A stretch of DNA of 64,000 nt, from NCBI GenBank assembly GCA_947504115.1, contig CANNGH010000005.1, positions 310,001 through 374,000 on the forward strand. The letters are read 5' to 3'. Below are positions 18,825 through 26,951 of the stretch, one piece after another (the stretch's first letter is position 1; the number at the start of each line of letters is the position of its first letter). Position numbers and translations under genes: made by a program. The notes under the pieces are model-generated. The model made no database searches. It worked only from the letters and a program-made list of their open reading frames with translations, and had not been told where the DNA came from. Source of the DNA: an uncultured Sedimentitalea sp. (GTDB lineage: Bacteria > Pseudomonadota > Alphaproteobacteria > Rhodobacterales > Rhodobacteraceae).

Positions 18825-19217
18825 TCACCGACGACCCTCAACACATTCAGACGACAACTCAGACCTCACACATTCCGGGCAAACACGAACGCGGGCGCGC
18901 TGAAAGCTCTGCAGTGAGGCAAATTCATCCCGCAGACGAAAATGGCCCTTGCCAAGATGACGGATAGACACTCTCCCCAATGCGGCCGCATCGCACCCGG
19001 CCAGCTGCGCCAATTGCTCGATGGCGACCTTTTCACCACGGAAAAGCGGATCGATCGGGAAGGCTATGTCACCGCAGAACCGCTGCATGGAGCGGGCGCC
19101 ATTCCTGGCCGCGAGCCGCGACAGCAAGGAGGATGCCGGCTCGAAAGCAGCATGCGCCACCGTCAACGGCAGAGGCGGGAAATTCGCTCCGGGCGTGGCT
19201 GGGAGGCTCTTGGCCAA
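18825..19217 (-). pseudogene. TniQ-like transposition protein, N-terminal fragment
   Basis: The frame encodes 130 residues starting MAKSLPATPGANFPPLPLTV, then EPASSLLSRLAARNG, the usual N-terminal signature of TniQ/TnsD-like target-selection proteins. It also has CPECVRSE near the end, a likely zinc-finger half. TniQ proteins are normally 300 residues or longer, so this copy has lost its C-terminus; no tniA or tniB is beside it. The start at 19217 gives the normal TniQ opening. It is a remnant of a Tn5053/Tn402-like element, or a degraded relative. Confidence 0.6.
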
Positions 19218-19224
19218 ATGGGAC

Positions 19225-19676
19225 TCCGCGATTTAATAAAGACAAGACTGGCCTGACTTTATGATCGCAAGTCCAACCGAGCAACGTCACTTTACTATCG
19301 GAGTGATCCGCCTTTTGGGTCAGTTATCTGTCACAAAAGTCGGTTTTGTCTGTCATCTGACAATCTGAAAGTGGCGGACCGAGGAAGATTCCCGACACTT
19401 ACATATACCTAATAAGTTACTGTTTTATAACATTTATAAATACAGCGAGCTGCAAAATGTCATGCAAAATGTCATGCAGTATTTCGGACGACCATCGCAC
19501 CAGTTTGGCACATGAAGGTTTCTTGTAAGGTGCCGGTAGGATGCTTTGGTTGCGAGAGCTCGATTTCAGAAATACTTGCCTCTGTATTCTGCACCAGCGG
19601 CGGATACGCTTAGCCACGATCACGCCTGAGCCAAGTTTGATACACGCTTGTCGGCGCACCTCCCCTATTCCACGGC
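19225..19676. other. Intergenic, TGTCA-type repeats, no gene
   Basis: No coding sequence was recognised. Around 19330-19370 there is TGTCACAAAA followed by TGTCTGTCATCTGACA. It recalls the TGTCA-type terminal repeats of Tni elements and would fit the neighbouring tniQ remnant, but this is weak. Confidence 0.3.
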
Positions 19677-19840
19677 TGAACTGGCCCCCATTTCGACCGG
19701 ACACCTTGGCATGACCAAGGAGGCTTAAATATAGCCTTAAGCACGTGGTTATGTCTGAGATTGAAATCATTACCGATGGCGGCCGCCGTCGGCGCTGGTC
19801 TGCGGCCGAGAAGCTGCGGATCGTCGAGGAGACGCTGTAT
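19677..19840 (+). mobile_element. IS3-family (IS2-like) left end with truncated orfA, copy 1
   Basis: Terminal repeat TGAACTGGCCCCC at 19677 matches the complete copy at 56901-58197. The orfA frame starts near 19751 (MSEIEIITDGGRRRRWSAAE, KLRIVEETL) and then breaks into unrelated sequence. Confidence 0.75.
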
Positions 19841-20055
19841 GACTGCGTATCCTGGAGCATCCGCCCACCCATTCCGACAACATGCGCCCACCTGTTCCGG
19901 GGGATCCGCCCAACTGTGACGCGTTGCAGTGAGGCAGCGTGTTTCGGTTATCAGGTTCGTGGCGTTTCGTCATCCATTTTGGCGACGGTTTTGCGCATGG
20001 ACTGCCCCTCGAGTTCGAGGCGGTAGGCATTGTGGACGATGCGATCGGGGATGTA
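19841..20055 (-). pseudogene. IS21-family IstB C-terminal fragment
   Basis: The minus frame reads IPDRIVHNAYRLELEGQSMR followed by KTVAKMDDE and a stop near 19951. This is the characteristic end of IstB helper ATPases. Only about 35 residues remain; the fragment is joined on one side to the IS3 end and on the other to the response-regulator tail. Confidence 0.65.
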
Positions 20056-20220
20056 CTGACGCGCGCGATGCTCCTCGAAGCCGTGTGGGACTTTCATTTC
20101 GATCCCAAGACCAACGTCGTCGAAACCCATATCAGCCGGCTGCGCAACAAGATCGACAAGCCGTTCGACGCCGACCTGATTCACACGGTGCGCGGTGCCG
20201 GCTATTCCTGCCATGCGTAA
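20050..20220 (+). pseudogene. OmpR-family response regulator, C-terminal winged-helix tail only
   Basis: The frame gives LTRAMLLEAVWDFHFDPKTN, VVETHISRLRNKIDKPF and TVRGAGYSCHA, the end of an OmpR/PhoB DNA-binding domain. The receiver domain and the first half of the DNA-binding domain are missing, replaced by an IS21 tail. The kinase gene overlaps its stop, as in an intact operon. Confidence 0.8.
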
Positions 20221-21637
20221 GATGTTGTCCCGGCGCGGCGGTGTGGCGCGCACATCCGTTCGGTTGTCGTTGCAATTCTCGTTCCTCTACTCGTTTCTCA
20301 CGGCGGTCATTTTCGTGGGAGCCTATTGGCTTACCGACTTCGAGGTGCGGGATTGGATGTATGACCGCATGAATTCGGATGCGGCGCGGCTGTCCGAGAT
20401 CTACGAGCAAAAAGGGCTGAGCGTCCTGATCGACCGCATTGAAGCCCTGGCGGAAATCAATTTCGAAAATTCGAGAATCTTCCAACTGACAGATCCGCAA
20501 GGCCAGATCGCCGCAGGGAACATACTTTCCATGCGCTCGGGAAATGTCGGCGACTTCGTCGGGATCGCAAATTTGACCTTGAAGGAACCGCAAGACGAGG
20601 AAGTAACCGGGTATTGGACCGTTCAGCATCGGATCGGTCCCTTTGTGCTTTTGCAAGGAACCGGCGATCATGTCGTCGCGGAGGTGCTTGAGGTCCTGAG
20701 TGCGGTGCTGATCGGCGGGTTCTGTATTGTTATCGGGTTGGGGCTGCTGGTCGGAATCTGGATCGGGCGCATAACCGAATCCCGGATCGATCAGATTTCG
20801 AATACGCTGGAAAACGTTGCGCATGGCGACTTGGACGCGCGTATCCCGCACATGGAAGGGGAAATTGATGATCTTGTACGGGTCTCATCCAGCATCAATG
20901 CAACACTGAACAAGCTACAGACGTTGCTGGAGAGCCAACGACAGATCTCGACCGATATCGCGCATGACATGCGAACACCGCTGCAACGCCTGCGACAGCG
21001 CTTGGAACGGATGGAATCCCGCAGCCTGCCCCGCCAAGGCGACACAGCGGCCGCCTTGCGCGAAACCGATGAGATCATATCGACCTTCAACGCACTGTTG
21101 CGCATTGCCCAGATCGAGGCAAACGATCGACGGGAGCGGTTCTCTCACGTCGATCTGAACGACATCGCGGAAACCGTTTTCGACGCCTTCGAGCCAACAG
21201 CCGCCGACCAAGGCCAGACCCTGTCTCTGGCTCTCGCACCCGGCCAGGCCCTGGTTTGGGGCGACCGGGATCTGCTGATGCAGATGGCTGCCAACCTTGC
21301 CGAAAACGGATTGCGCCACTGCCCGTCCGGAACCGGAATTGCGATCGGCGTCAGCATCGGGGTCGATGGAACATCGCTATGGGTTTCGGACGATGGCCCC
21401 GGGCTGGCACCATCCGACGCTGAAAAGGTGTTCCGTCGCTTTTATCGCGGCGAAAAAAGCCGCACATCGCAAGGTCATGGCCTCGGCCTGTCCATGGTTC
21501 AGGCGATCGCCGACCCGCACGATGCATCTGTTTTAATTTCCGACAACCGCCCTGGCCTACAGGTAACCGTCCTTTTTCTTGAACATTCCCCAGCCGCCGA
21601 AGCCGACACTATGCGGAGGGTAAACGAGCATGGCTGA
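20213..21637 (+). CDS. Sensor histidine kinase (orphaned by loss of its regulator)
   Basis: This 474-residue inner-membrane kinase has TM1 at about residues 18-40 (FSFLYSFLTAVIFVGAYWL), a short sensor loop, and TM2 at about 165-190 (VLIGGFCIVIGLGLLVGIWI). A HAMP linker follows. The H-box has H251 (DIAHDMRTPLQRL), the N-box is NLAENGLRHC, G1 is DDGPGL and G2 is GHGLGLSM. The kinase looks complete. ATG 20213 overlaps the regulator stop at 20218-20220. Since the regulator has lost its receiver domain, the kinase can signal only if another regulator accepts its phosphate. The signal is unknown. Confidence 0.88.
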   Translation: MRKMLSRRGGVARTSVRLSLQFSFLYSFLTAVIFVGAYWLTDFEVRDWMYDRMNSDAARLSEIYEQKGLSVLIDRIEALAEINFENSRIFQLTDPQGQIAAGNILSMRSGNVGDFVGIANLTLKEPQDEEVTGYWTVQHRIGPFVLLQGTGDHVVAEVLEVLSAVLIGGFCIVIGLGLLVGIWIGRITESRIDQISNTLENVAHGDLDARIPHMEGEIDDLVRVSSSINATLNKLQTLLESQRQISTDIAHDMRTPLQRLRQRLERMESRSLPRQGDTAAALRETDEIISTFNALLRIAQIEANDRRERFSHVDLNDIAETVFDAFEPTAADQGQTLSLALAPGQALVWGDRDLLMQMAANLAENGLRHCPSGTGIAIGVSIGVDGTSLWVSDDGPGLAPSDAEKVFRRFYRGEKSRTSQGHGLGLSMVQAIADPHDASVLISDNRPGLQVTVLFLEHSPAAEADTMRRVNEHG

Positions 21638-21890
21638 AACCGCTCCAGCAAGCAAAAACGAAAAGATTCTTGCTCGGTCATCGGCGCATGATATCCCAGA
21701 CTTCTTCCCCGCAGGCTCTATGGCCGAGCAGCCGTAATCCTGATTTTCCTGATCTGGACGCTGTATCTGATTATCGCGACCAGCTTCATCCAACATGTCT
21801 ATGAAGGCATCACTCGCCAGAGGGCGGAAAACATGGCGGTTATGTCGCCATCTTGGCAATCTCTGGTTCATGGTACTCAATCGCGTTTGG
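21630..21890 (+). pseudogene. Broken membrane protein gene downstream of the kinase
   Basis: ATG 21630 overlaps the kinase stop and opens MAETAPASKNEKILARSS, which stops at 21737. A shifted frame continues with LYGRAAVILIFLIWTLYLII and ATSFIQHVYEGITRQRAEN, a strong membrane segment. One frameshift plus truncation at about 21890 would explain this. The family was not recognised. Confidence 0.45.
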
Positions 21891-21894
21891 CTCT

Positions 21895-22173
21895 TTACGC
21901 CGCCATGCACCACATCCGGAAACGTCCCTGCCCTGTCACTTCGCTGATCAGTTCTCTATCCTCCATCCATGCCAGATTGCGCTGCACGGCGGCGCGGCTG
22001 GCACCAGTCAAGCCTTCGGCCATCGGGGCCGAGATCAGAGGCCACTCGGTCAGCACCGCGCGCAAGGCCGGGGGCGTGCGTCCGGACAAGGAAGCCATGA
22101 CGGTTTCGGCTCTTTCTGACCAAGCCTCAATGTAGTCGAGGTGACGCATCGCGGTCAGGGCTGCGCTGTCCAT
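21895..22173 (-). pseudogene. HTH protein C-terminal fragment (resembles the RHE_PE00001/DUF1612 type)
   Basis: The 92-codon frame has ALTAMRHLDYIEAWSERAE, RTPPALRAVLTEWPLISAP and a winged-HTH-like block (TGASRAAVQRNLAWMEDREL). This resembles the C-terminal HTH of plasmid-borne RHE_PE00001-like proteins. The N-terminal domain is missing, cut off by the IS3 end at 22195. The family assignment is from memory and uncertain. Confidence 0.4.
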
Positions 22174-22194
22174 CCCATCAAGCTAGCGGGCCAA

Positions 22195-22410
22195 TGAACT
22201 GGCCCCCGTTTCGACCGGACACCTTGGCCTGACCAAGGAGGCTTAAGGGTAACCTTAAGCGCATGCTTATGTCTGAGATTGAAATCATCACTGATGGTGG
22301 CCACCGTCGGCGTTGGTCTGCAGCCGAGAAGCTGCGGATCGTGGAAGAGACCCTTTCTGACGGCGAGAGCATCTCTGCCGTTGCCCGCCGCAATGGCGTG
22401 GCCCCCATCT
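22195..22410 (+). mobile_element. IS3-family (IS2-like) left end with truncated orfA, copy 2
   Basis: The terminal repeat TGAACTGGCCCCC starts at 22195. The orfA frame (MSEIEIITDGGHRRRWSAAE through SISAVARRNGVAP) stops matching the intact copy near 22406. Confidence 0.75.
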
Positions 22411-22490
22411 CTTCCTGCGCGCTGGACAGGCGCAGGTGTCGCGTTGCCCTTAAATCTGAGACGCGGCGGATTTGGCGACATTTTTTGCCC

Positions 22491-22760
22491 TTAATTACGA
22501 GATTCAGCTGTCGTCGATTCTATGGATTTCGCGCGCCTTTGTGCGATGTGATCAACCGCAGCAAGGAGACGAGGTTCCTTCTCGAAGGCACGCGATAGAG
22601 CAATCCTTGCATAATCGTCGATGTCGGAGCTGACGATGGCTGCTTTGACCAAGGGATGAGATTGAGCGGCAGCGATCGCTGCCAGGCAGAACAGCCTCAC
22701 TTCCGGTCTGGGGTTCTGTAAAGCGAATGACGGCTCCCGGCAGAAAGTCTTTAGTGACAT
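22491..22760 (-). CDS. Short unrecognised ORF, possibly a C-terminal fragment
   Basis: The frame encodes 89 residues, including PEVRLFCLAAIAAAQSHPLV and IALSRAFEKEPRLLAAVDHI, helix-rich and reminiscent of a HEAT-like or regulatory tail. The family was not recognised. It lies between an IS3 fragment and a NuoM-like fragment, so it may be a leftover. Confidence 0.25.
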   Translation of the reverse strand: MSLKTFCREPSFALQNPRPEVRLFCLAAIAAAQSHPLVKAAIVSSDIDDYARIALSRAFEKEPRLLAAVDHIAQRRAKSIESTTAESRN

Positions 22761-22769
22761 GGTGAATGT

Positions 22770-22950
22770 GACTGGGCTTGATCGTCACGGCGGCGCTGTT
22801 TCTCGGGATGCTGCAACGGATATTCTTCGGCGACCGGCCGGCCGCGCTGGAGGGATTTGGGGACCTCACCCGGACGGAGCTAAGCATCCTTGCCGTCCTT
22901 TTAACACTTGTCGTGCTGATCGGCGTCTGGCCCCTACACGGGGTCGGAGA
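22770..22950 (+). pseudogene. NADH-quinone oxidoreductase/Mrp antiporter subunit, C-terminal fragment
   Basis: The frame has LIVTAALFLGMLQRIFFGDR followed by DLTRTELSILAVLLTLVVLI and GVWP. This is the shape of the last helices of NuoM/MrpD-type subunits (YxxLxxxQRxFFG, then RE...GVYP). Only about 55 residues remain and neither end is intact. Confidence 0.55.
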
Positions 22951-23304
22951 ACGACTACCTTTTCTGTGTGATGCGAGCGGTTTATTGGGTATGTCCGCTG
23001 CCGACTGCTCCGCGACGCTTTCCCGGTCCTGTCGCCACCGGTGCGCGGCTTGTCGCAAGATGAGCCGCAGCGCCCGGAAAGGCGCAGCGGCGCAACGGCA
23101 GATTCATGGCCTTTTTCGGGCTCTCCCCGTCTTGCCCCAACCACGGGGTTTTCGTATTCGGTGCTGGAGGAGCCATCCAAGGAATGCAATCGTGAGGAAC
23201 GGGCATACGTCCCTTTTCGGGCCGAAAGAGAAAAACCGTGATGCCTCGCCATGCGTGGTGGCGGCCCGGACCTGCCGCTGGCCATCGGTGACGCTGCGGT
23301 GAAC
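22951..23304. other. Upstream region of psd, no gene recognised
   Basis: Short frames only. The psd frame is open from 23251, but ATG 23305 fits the family start better. A promoter for the phospholipid operon should lie here but was not identified. Confidence 0.4.
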
Positions 23305-23985
23305 ATGCTCCGCACCTTCGTCAAGCCGATGCACCGGGAAGGCGTCCGGTTCGTCGCGATATTCGCGGCGGTTTCCGTATTCCTCTTTGTGCTTTTGCCT
23401 GTCGCTGGCTGGATCGGCGTCGGTCTGACGATCTGGTGCTACTACTTCTTCCGCGACCCCGAGCGGGTGCCGCCCTCTGGCGAAAGACTGGTGGTCAGCC
23501 CGGCCGACGGTGTGGTGTCGCTGATCGAGGCGGCGGTTCCTCCGCCGGAACTGGAGATGCCTGACACGGCGCTGACCCGGGTGAGCATTTTCATGAACGT
23601 GTTCAATTGCCACATCAATCGCGCGCCCGCCGCCGGAACCATCACTCATATCGCCTATCGGCCAGGCAAGTTCTTCAACGCATCGCTGGACAAGGCCAGT
23701 GCGGACAACGAACGTAACAGCTTGCGCATCCGGTCGCAAGCCGGGCCGGATCTGGCCGTCGTGCAGATCGCGGGCCTCGTCGCGCGGCGCATCGTGTGTT
23801 TCGCAGTGCCGGGCGATGCGGTCTCGACGGGAGAACGGTTCGGGCTGATCCGGTTCGGCTCCCGGCTGGACGTCTACCTTCCCGACGGGGTGAAACCGAA
23901 GGTTTTCGTCGGCCAGACCATGATCGCGGGCGAAACGGTGATCGCCGATCTCGGCCCGCCTCAGCGGATCGGGACGGTCGCATGA
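23305..23985 (+). CDS. psd: Phosphatidylserine decarboxylase proenzyme
   Basis: A short 226-residue form, typical of the alphaproteobacterial (Psd type II-like) enzymes. It starts with an N-terminal membrane segment ([20 protein letters not shown], residues 14-33). Family motifs are [20 protein letters not shown] and [16 protein letters not shown]. The self-cleavage site is G185-S186 in RFGSRLDV, whose Ser becomes the pyruvoyl group. It converts phosphatidylserine to phosphatidylethanolamine at the inner membrane. The stop overlaps the pssA start (ATGA), so it is the first gene of a three-gene lipid operon. Confidence 0.95.
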   Translation: MLRTFVKPMHREGVRFVAIFAAVSVFLFVLLPVAGWIGVGLTIWCYYFFRDPERVPPSGERLVVSPADGVVSLIEAAVPPPELEMPDTALTRVSIFMNVFNCHINRAPAAGTITHIAYRPGKFFNASLDKASADNERNSLRIRSQAGPDLAVVQIAGLVARRIVCFAVPGDAVSTGERFGLIRFGSRLDVYLPDGVKPKVFVGQTMIAGETVIADLGPPQRIGTVA

Positions 23986-24740
23986 GCGGACAGCCCAAGG
24001 ACAGGATCGCCTCCGAGGTGCCGCTGCTGCAGCTCTTGCCGAACATGATCACGATCACCGCCATCTGCGCCGGTCTGTCGGCGATAAGGTTCGGAATCGA
24101 GGGAGATTATTCCCTCGCCGCGCGGCTGATCCTGGCGGCCTGTGTGCTCGATGCCCTCGACGGGCGGCTGGCGCGTGCGCTCTCGTGCGACAGCAAGCTG
24201 GGGGCGGAACTGGATTCGCTTGCTGATTTTCTCAATTTCGGGGCGGCGCCGCCGCTGCTGGTCTATTTCTGGGTCCTGCAGGACCTGAAGAGCGCCGGAT
24301 GGATCTGCGTTCTGGTCTTTGCGGTGTGCTGCGCATTGCGGCTGGCCCGTTTCAACGTCAGCACCAAGTCCGAGACCACCAACGCGGACAGCGCCTATTT
24401 CGTGGGGGTGCCCGCCCCGGCGGGGGCCATGCTGGTCCTTTTTCCAATGTTCCTGTCCTTCGCCTTCGTCGGCGCCCCCATCCTGCATCCGGTCGCGATC
24501 TGCCTCTACATGGTGATCGTGGGGCTCCTGCTTATCAGTCGTATCCCGACCTGGTCGTTCAAGACGACGACGATCTCCCGTCATAACGTGAAGGCCTTTC
24601 TGGTCGGCTTCGCGTTCATCGGCACGGCCGCGCTCACCTTCGCCTGGATCACATTGGTCGCCCTGTGCCTGGGCTACATCCTGGTGGTCGTCTGGGCGCT
24701 GGTCGCGAAGTCGAGACCCTCAACCGACAAGGAGACATGA
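23982..24740 (+). CDS. pssA: CDP-diacylglycerol-serine O-phosphatidyltransferase
   Basis: A 252-residue multi-pass membrane enzyme. The CDP-alcohol phosphatidyltransferase signature is complete: D57-x2-D60-G61-x2-A64-R65-x8-G74-x3-D78-x3-D82 ([11 protein letters not shown], then [14 protein letters not shown]). It transfers phosphatidate from CDP-diacylglycerol to serine, making phosphatidylserine for the psd product encoded just upstream. About six further hydrophobic segments follow. ATG 23982 overlaps the psd stop. pmtA follows 1 nt after its stop, so the three genes form one translationally linked pathway. Confidence 0.95.
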   Translation: MSGQPKDRIASEVPLLQLLPNMITITAICAGLSAIRFGIEGDYSLAARLILAACVLDALDGRLARALSCDSKLGAELDSLADFLNFGAAPPLLVYFWVLQDLKSAGWICVLVFAVCCALRLARFNVSTKSETTNADSAYFVGVPAPAGAMLVLFPMFLSFAFVGAPILHPVAICLYMVIVGLLLISRIPTWSFKTTTISRHNVKAFLVGFAFIGTAALTFAWITLVALCLGYILVVVWALVAKSRPSTDKET

Positions 24741-24741
24741 C

Positions 24742-25365
24742 GTGGAAAGCAAGGCAGTCGAGACCTCCTACGCCCGCTGGGCCCCAGTCTACGACAGGAC
24801 CTTCGGAGCAATCACCGCTGTCGGGCGGCGCAACGCCGTGGCCCATATCAACCGGAGGTCGGGAACGGTGCTGGAGGTCGGTGTCGGCACGGGGCTTTCG
24901 CTGCGACACTACCGGCCAGAATTGCGGATCACCGGAATAGATTTCAGCGGAGACATGCTGCGAAAGGCGCAAGACAAGGTCGGGCGGCTGGGGCTCGACC
25001 ACGTGACGGAACTCAGGCAGATGGATGCGCGCATCCTTGACTATCCCAATGACCATTTCGACACCATCGCGGCGATGCATGTCCTGTCGGTCGTGCCCGA
25101 ACCCGAAAAGGTGATGGCCGAGATCGCCCGTGTCTGCAAGCCGGGCGGCGAGGTCGTGATCGTCAATCATTTCAAGCGCACGAAAGGGGTGCTTGCGTTC
25201 CTTGAACGCAGCTTTGCGCCCTTTGCCAATGTATTGGGTTGGCATTCCGATTTCGAAGAGGACACGATCTTGCGGGAAAAGAGCCTGTTCTGTGAAGAGC
25301 GCAGGGTCTTGCCACCGCTCGGGATGATGACCTTTCTTGCCCTGCGAAAATCCGGCTCAGCATAA
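24742..25365 (+). CDS. pmtA: Phosphatidylethanolamine N-methyltransferase
   Basis: A 207-residue SAM-dependent methyltransferase of the Rhodobacter/Sinorhizobium PmtA type. SAM motif I is VLEVGVGTGLSL (residues 44-55), motif II is around GIDFSGDML, and post-motif segments are FDTIAAMHVLSVVPEP and CKPGGEVVIVNHF. It methylates phosphatidylethanolamine three times to phosphatidylcholine. The start is GTG 24742, supported by AAGGAGACATGAC just upstream. As the last gene of psd-pssA-pmtA it completes PS to PE to PC synthesis in one operon. There is no transport gene beside it. Confidence 0.9.
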   Translation: MESKAVETSYARWAPVYDRTFGAITAVGRRNAVAHINRRSGTVLEVGVGTGLSLRHYRPELRITGIDFSGDMLRKAQDKVGRLGLDHVTELRQMDARILDYPNDHFDTIAAMHVLSVVPEPEKVMAEIARVCKPGGEVVIVNHFKRTKGVLAFLERSFAPFANVLGWHSDFEEDTILREKSLFCEERRVLPPLGMMTFLALRKSGSA

Positions 25366-25642
25366 TCCCGAGCCAACCATCGGCGTCCGGTCGAGCGCGA
25401 TCCGCCAGTCTGAATGGCTGTAGAGGCGGTGGTCAGCCATCTCTGGCGTAAGGTGAAAGTCGACTAGATATTTGCGCGCAATGGCTGGCGTTCGGGGGAT
25501 GATCCCGCCCCCTCCTGAACGGTGAAGAGGGGCCTAACAGGCTGCTTCTGTGGTTGCCGCCCTGCCTCCCGGTTATTGCCGTCAGTGACCGGTTCCCCCA
25601 CGCATGCGCCCTCCGGCAGATGGAAGGTCAAGCACGAGGCAG
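25366..25642. other. Intergenic with a possible minus-strand coding scrap
   Basis: On the minus strand about 25500-25375 reads GIIPRTPAIARKYLVDFHLT then PEMADHRLYSHSDWRIALDR without a stop. It looks like part of a protein but no family was recognised. Confidence 0.3.
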
Positions 25643-26029
25643 TCAGGCCGCGTCGACGGCCTGGCGCAGCATGTCACGAACCTCACCCGCCACTTCGTGG
25701 AGTTGGTCATTGTCGATGGCCTGCATTGACGCCACCGGGTCGATGGCGCTGATCTCGGTGCCGCCGTCCACTTCGCGCAGGATAACGTTGCACGGCAGCA
25801 TCGCGCCCACGCGCGGCTCGATGCCGATCGCCTTGTAAGCCATTTTCGGGTTGCAGGCGCCAAGGATGCGATAGCCGTTCATATCGACGTCGATCTTCTC
25901 CTTCATCGTCGTCTTGACGTCGATTTCGGTCAGAACACCGAAACCCCGATCCGCCAGGGCGGCGCGCAAGCGCTTTTCCGCGTCGTCGATACTGACGCCT
26001 TTGAGTGAGCGGTCATAAGTATAAGTCAT
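25643..26029 (-). CDS. DUF302 domain protein
   Basis: 128 residues covering one DUF302 domain: GVSIDDAEKRLRAALADRGF, LTEIDVKTTMKEK, RILGACNPKMAYKAI and a final VRDMLRQAVDAA helix. DUF302 proteins are small, soluble, of unknown function, and often sit near metal or redox genes. An AGGAG lies 6 nt before the second ATG (26029), so that start was preferred over 26035. Its neighbour is an EF-hand protein on the same strand; the two may be cotranscribed. Confidence 0.85.
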   Translation of the reverse strand: MTYTYDRSLKGVSIDDAEKRLRAALADRGFGVLTEIDVKTTMKEKIDVDMNGYRILGACNPKMAYKAIGIEPRVGAMLPCNVILREVDGGTEISAIDPVASMQAIDNDQLHEVAGEVRDMLRQAVDAA

Positions 26030-26178
26030 TTTCATCTCCTCTGGTCATTCAAGCGGTTGCTTGATCGGCCCCTGCGGTCTGCCTCCGTCAAAGCAGGGTC
26101 AAGTTAACACCGGTCCGTCAACCATGGCCCGGTACCGGATATGGGCGCCGACCCATAGGGCGACGCCCAATAGATCGC

Positions 26179-26781
26179 TCAGTCGTTGTTCATCATGTCG
26201 CTGTCGCCCATGCCGGGGCGGCTGCCAGGCTGCATCTGCTGCATTCTGTCGCGCATCTTCTGCATGCGCTCCATCCTGTCGGCCGGGGCCGTCATTTCTT
26301 CGGCTGTGATGGAGCCGTCGCCATCGGCGTCCAGATGCTGGAAGCGATCCACCATCATCTCGCGGATCATCGCGCTGTGCAGCGCCTCGAATTCTTCGAT
26401 AGACAGGCTACCGTCACCGTCGCTGTCATATTCGCTCAGCTTGGCCTGCAGTCCGGCGCGCATTTCCTCGGGCGTCACTGTGCCGTCACCGTCAGCGTCG
26501 AACATCTGCATCATGCCAGCCCCCATCGGGCCCACTCCGCCCATCATGCCGCCGCCCATCATGCCACCACCCTTCGTCTGGCCGTGCATGCGCTTCATCA
26601 TGCCCATCATATCGGACATGCCACCCATGTTGCCCATCATGCCGGAACCGTCCTGCATCATGCCGGCGCGGTCGTTCGGGCCGGACTGGCCCCCATGTCC
26701 GTGACCGGACTGTGCGATTGCGGTTCCTCCGATTGCAGTTGCTGTCAGGATTGTCGCTGCGAGCAGGGTTTTGCGGGTCAT
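26179..26781 (-). CDS. Exported methionine-rich EF-hand protein
   Basis: 200 residues with a signal peptide (MTRKTLLAATILTATAIGGTAIA). Residues about 37-95 are a Met/Gly-rich stretch (repeats of MMGGGMMGG and MGGMSDMMGMM), which may bind Cu(I) or Ag(I) as Met-rich periplasmic proteins do (inference). Three canonical EF-hand loops follow: DADGDGTVTPEE, DSDGDGSLSIEE and DADGDGSITAEE, which predict calcium binding. It ends with a MQ-rich helix. It diverges from a response regulator, with GTNACA repeats between them. A GAGGAAATCACG precedes the ATG. Confidence 0.85.
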   Translation of the reverse strand: MTRKTLLAATILTATAIGGTAIAQSGHGHGGQSGPNDRAGMMQDGSGMMGNMGGMSDMMGMMKRMHGQTKGGGMMGGGMMGGVGPMGAGMMQMFDADGDGTVTPEEMRAGLQAKLSEYDSDGDGSLSIEEFEALHSAMIREMMVDRFQHLDADGDGSITAEEMTAPADRMERMQKMRDRMQQMQPGSRPGMGDSDMMNND

Positions 26782-26891
26782 CGTGATTTCCTCATGTTTT
26801 GGTTTCGATAGACTTCATATGGGAGTGTTAAGCTGCAGCGGAACCGGCTGGAACAACGGTATTGTATCGCCATGTCGCAAGCGCCGCCCTT

Positions 26892-26907
26892 GTTACATTT
26901 CGTGACA
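26892..26907 (+). promoter_or_regulatory. Tandem GTNACA half-sites, candidate response-regulator operator
   Basis: GTTACA (26892) and GTGACA (26902) are direct repeats spaced exactly 10 bp apart, the usual geometry of OmpR/PhoB-type dimer sites. They lie 45 nt upstream of the regulator ATG, in the region shared with the divergent EF-hand gene. Confidence 0.5.
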
Positions 26908-26951
26908 ATTCTCTTCGGGAAACCCATGCGGCAATCGTTAGAAGGAAGAAC

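Noticed and set aside
18825-19676. Complete Tn5053/Tn402-like transposon
   Set aside because: Only a TniQ fragment and vague TGTCA repeats are present; there is no tniA, tniB or resolvase.
26335-26811. Plus-strand His-rich open frame opposite the EF-hand gene
   Set aside because: The HHAHHAAAHHA-type pattern is just the antisense of Met/Gly codons in the EF-hand protein.
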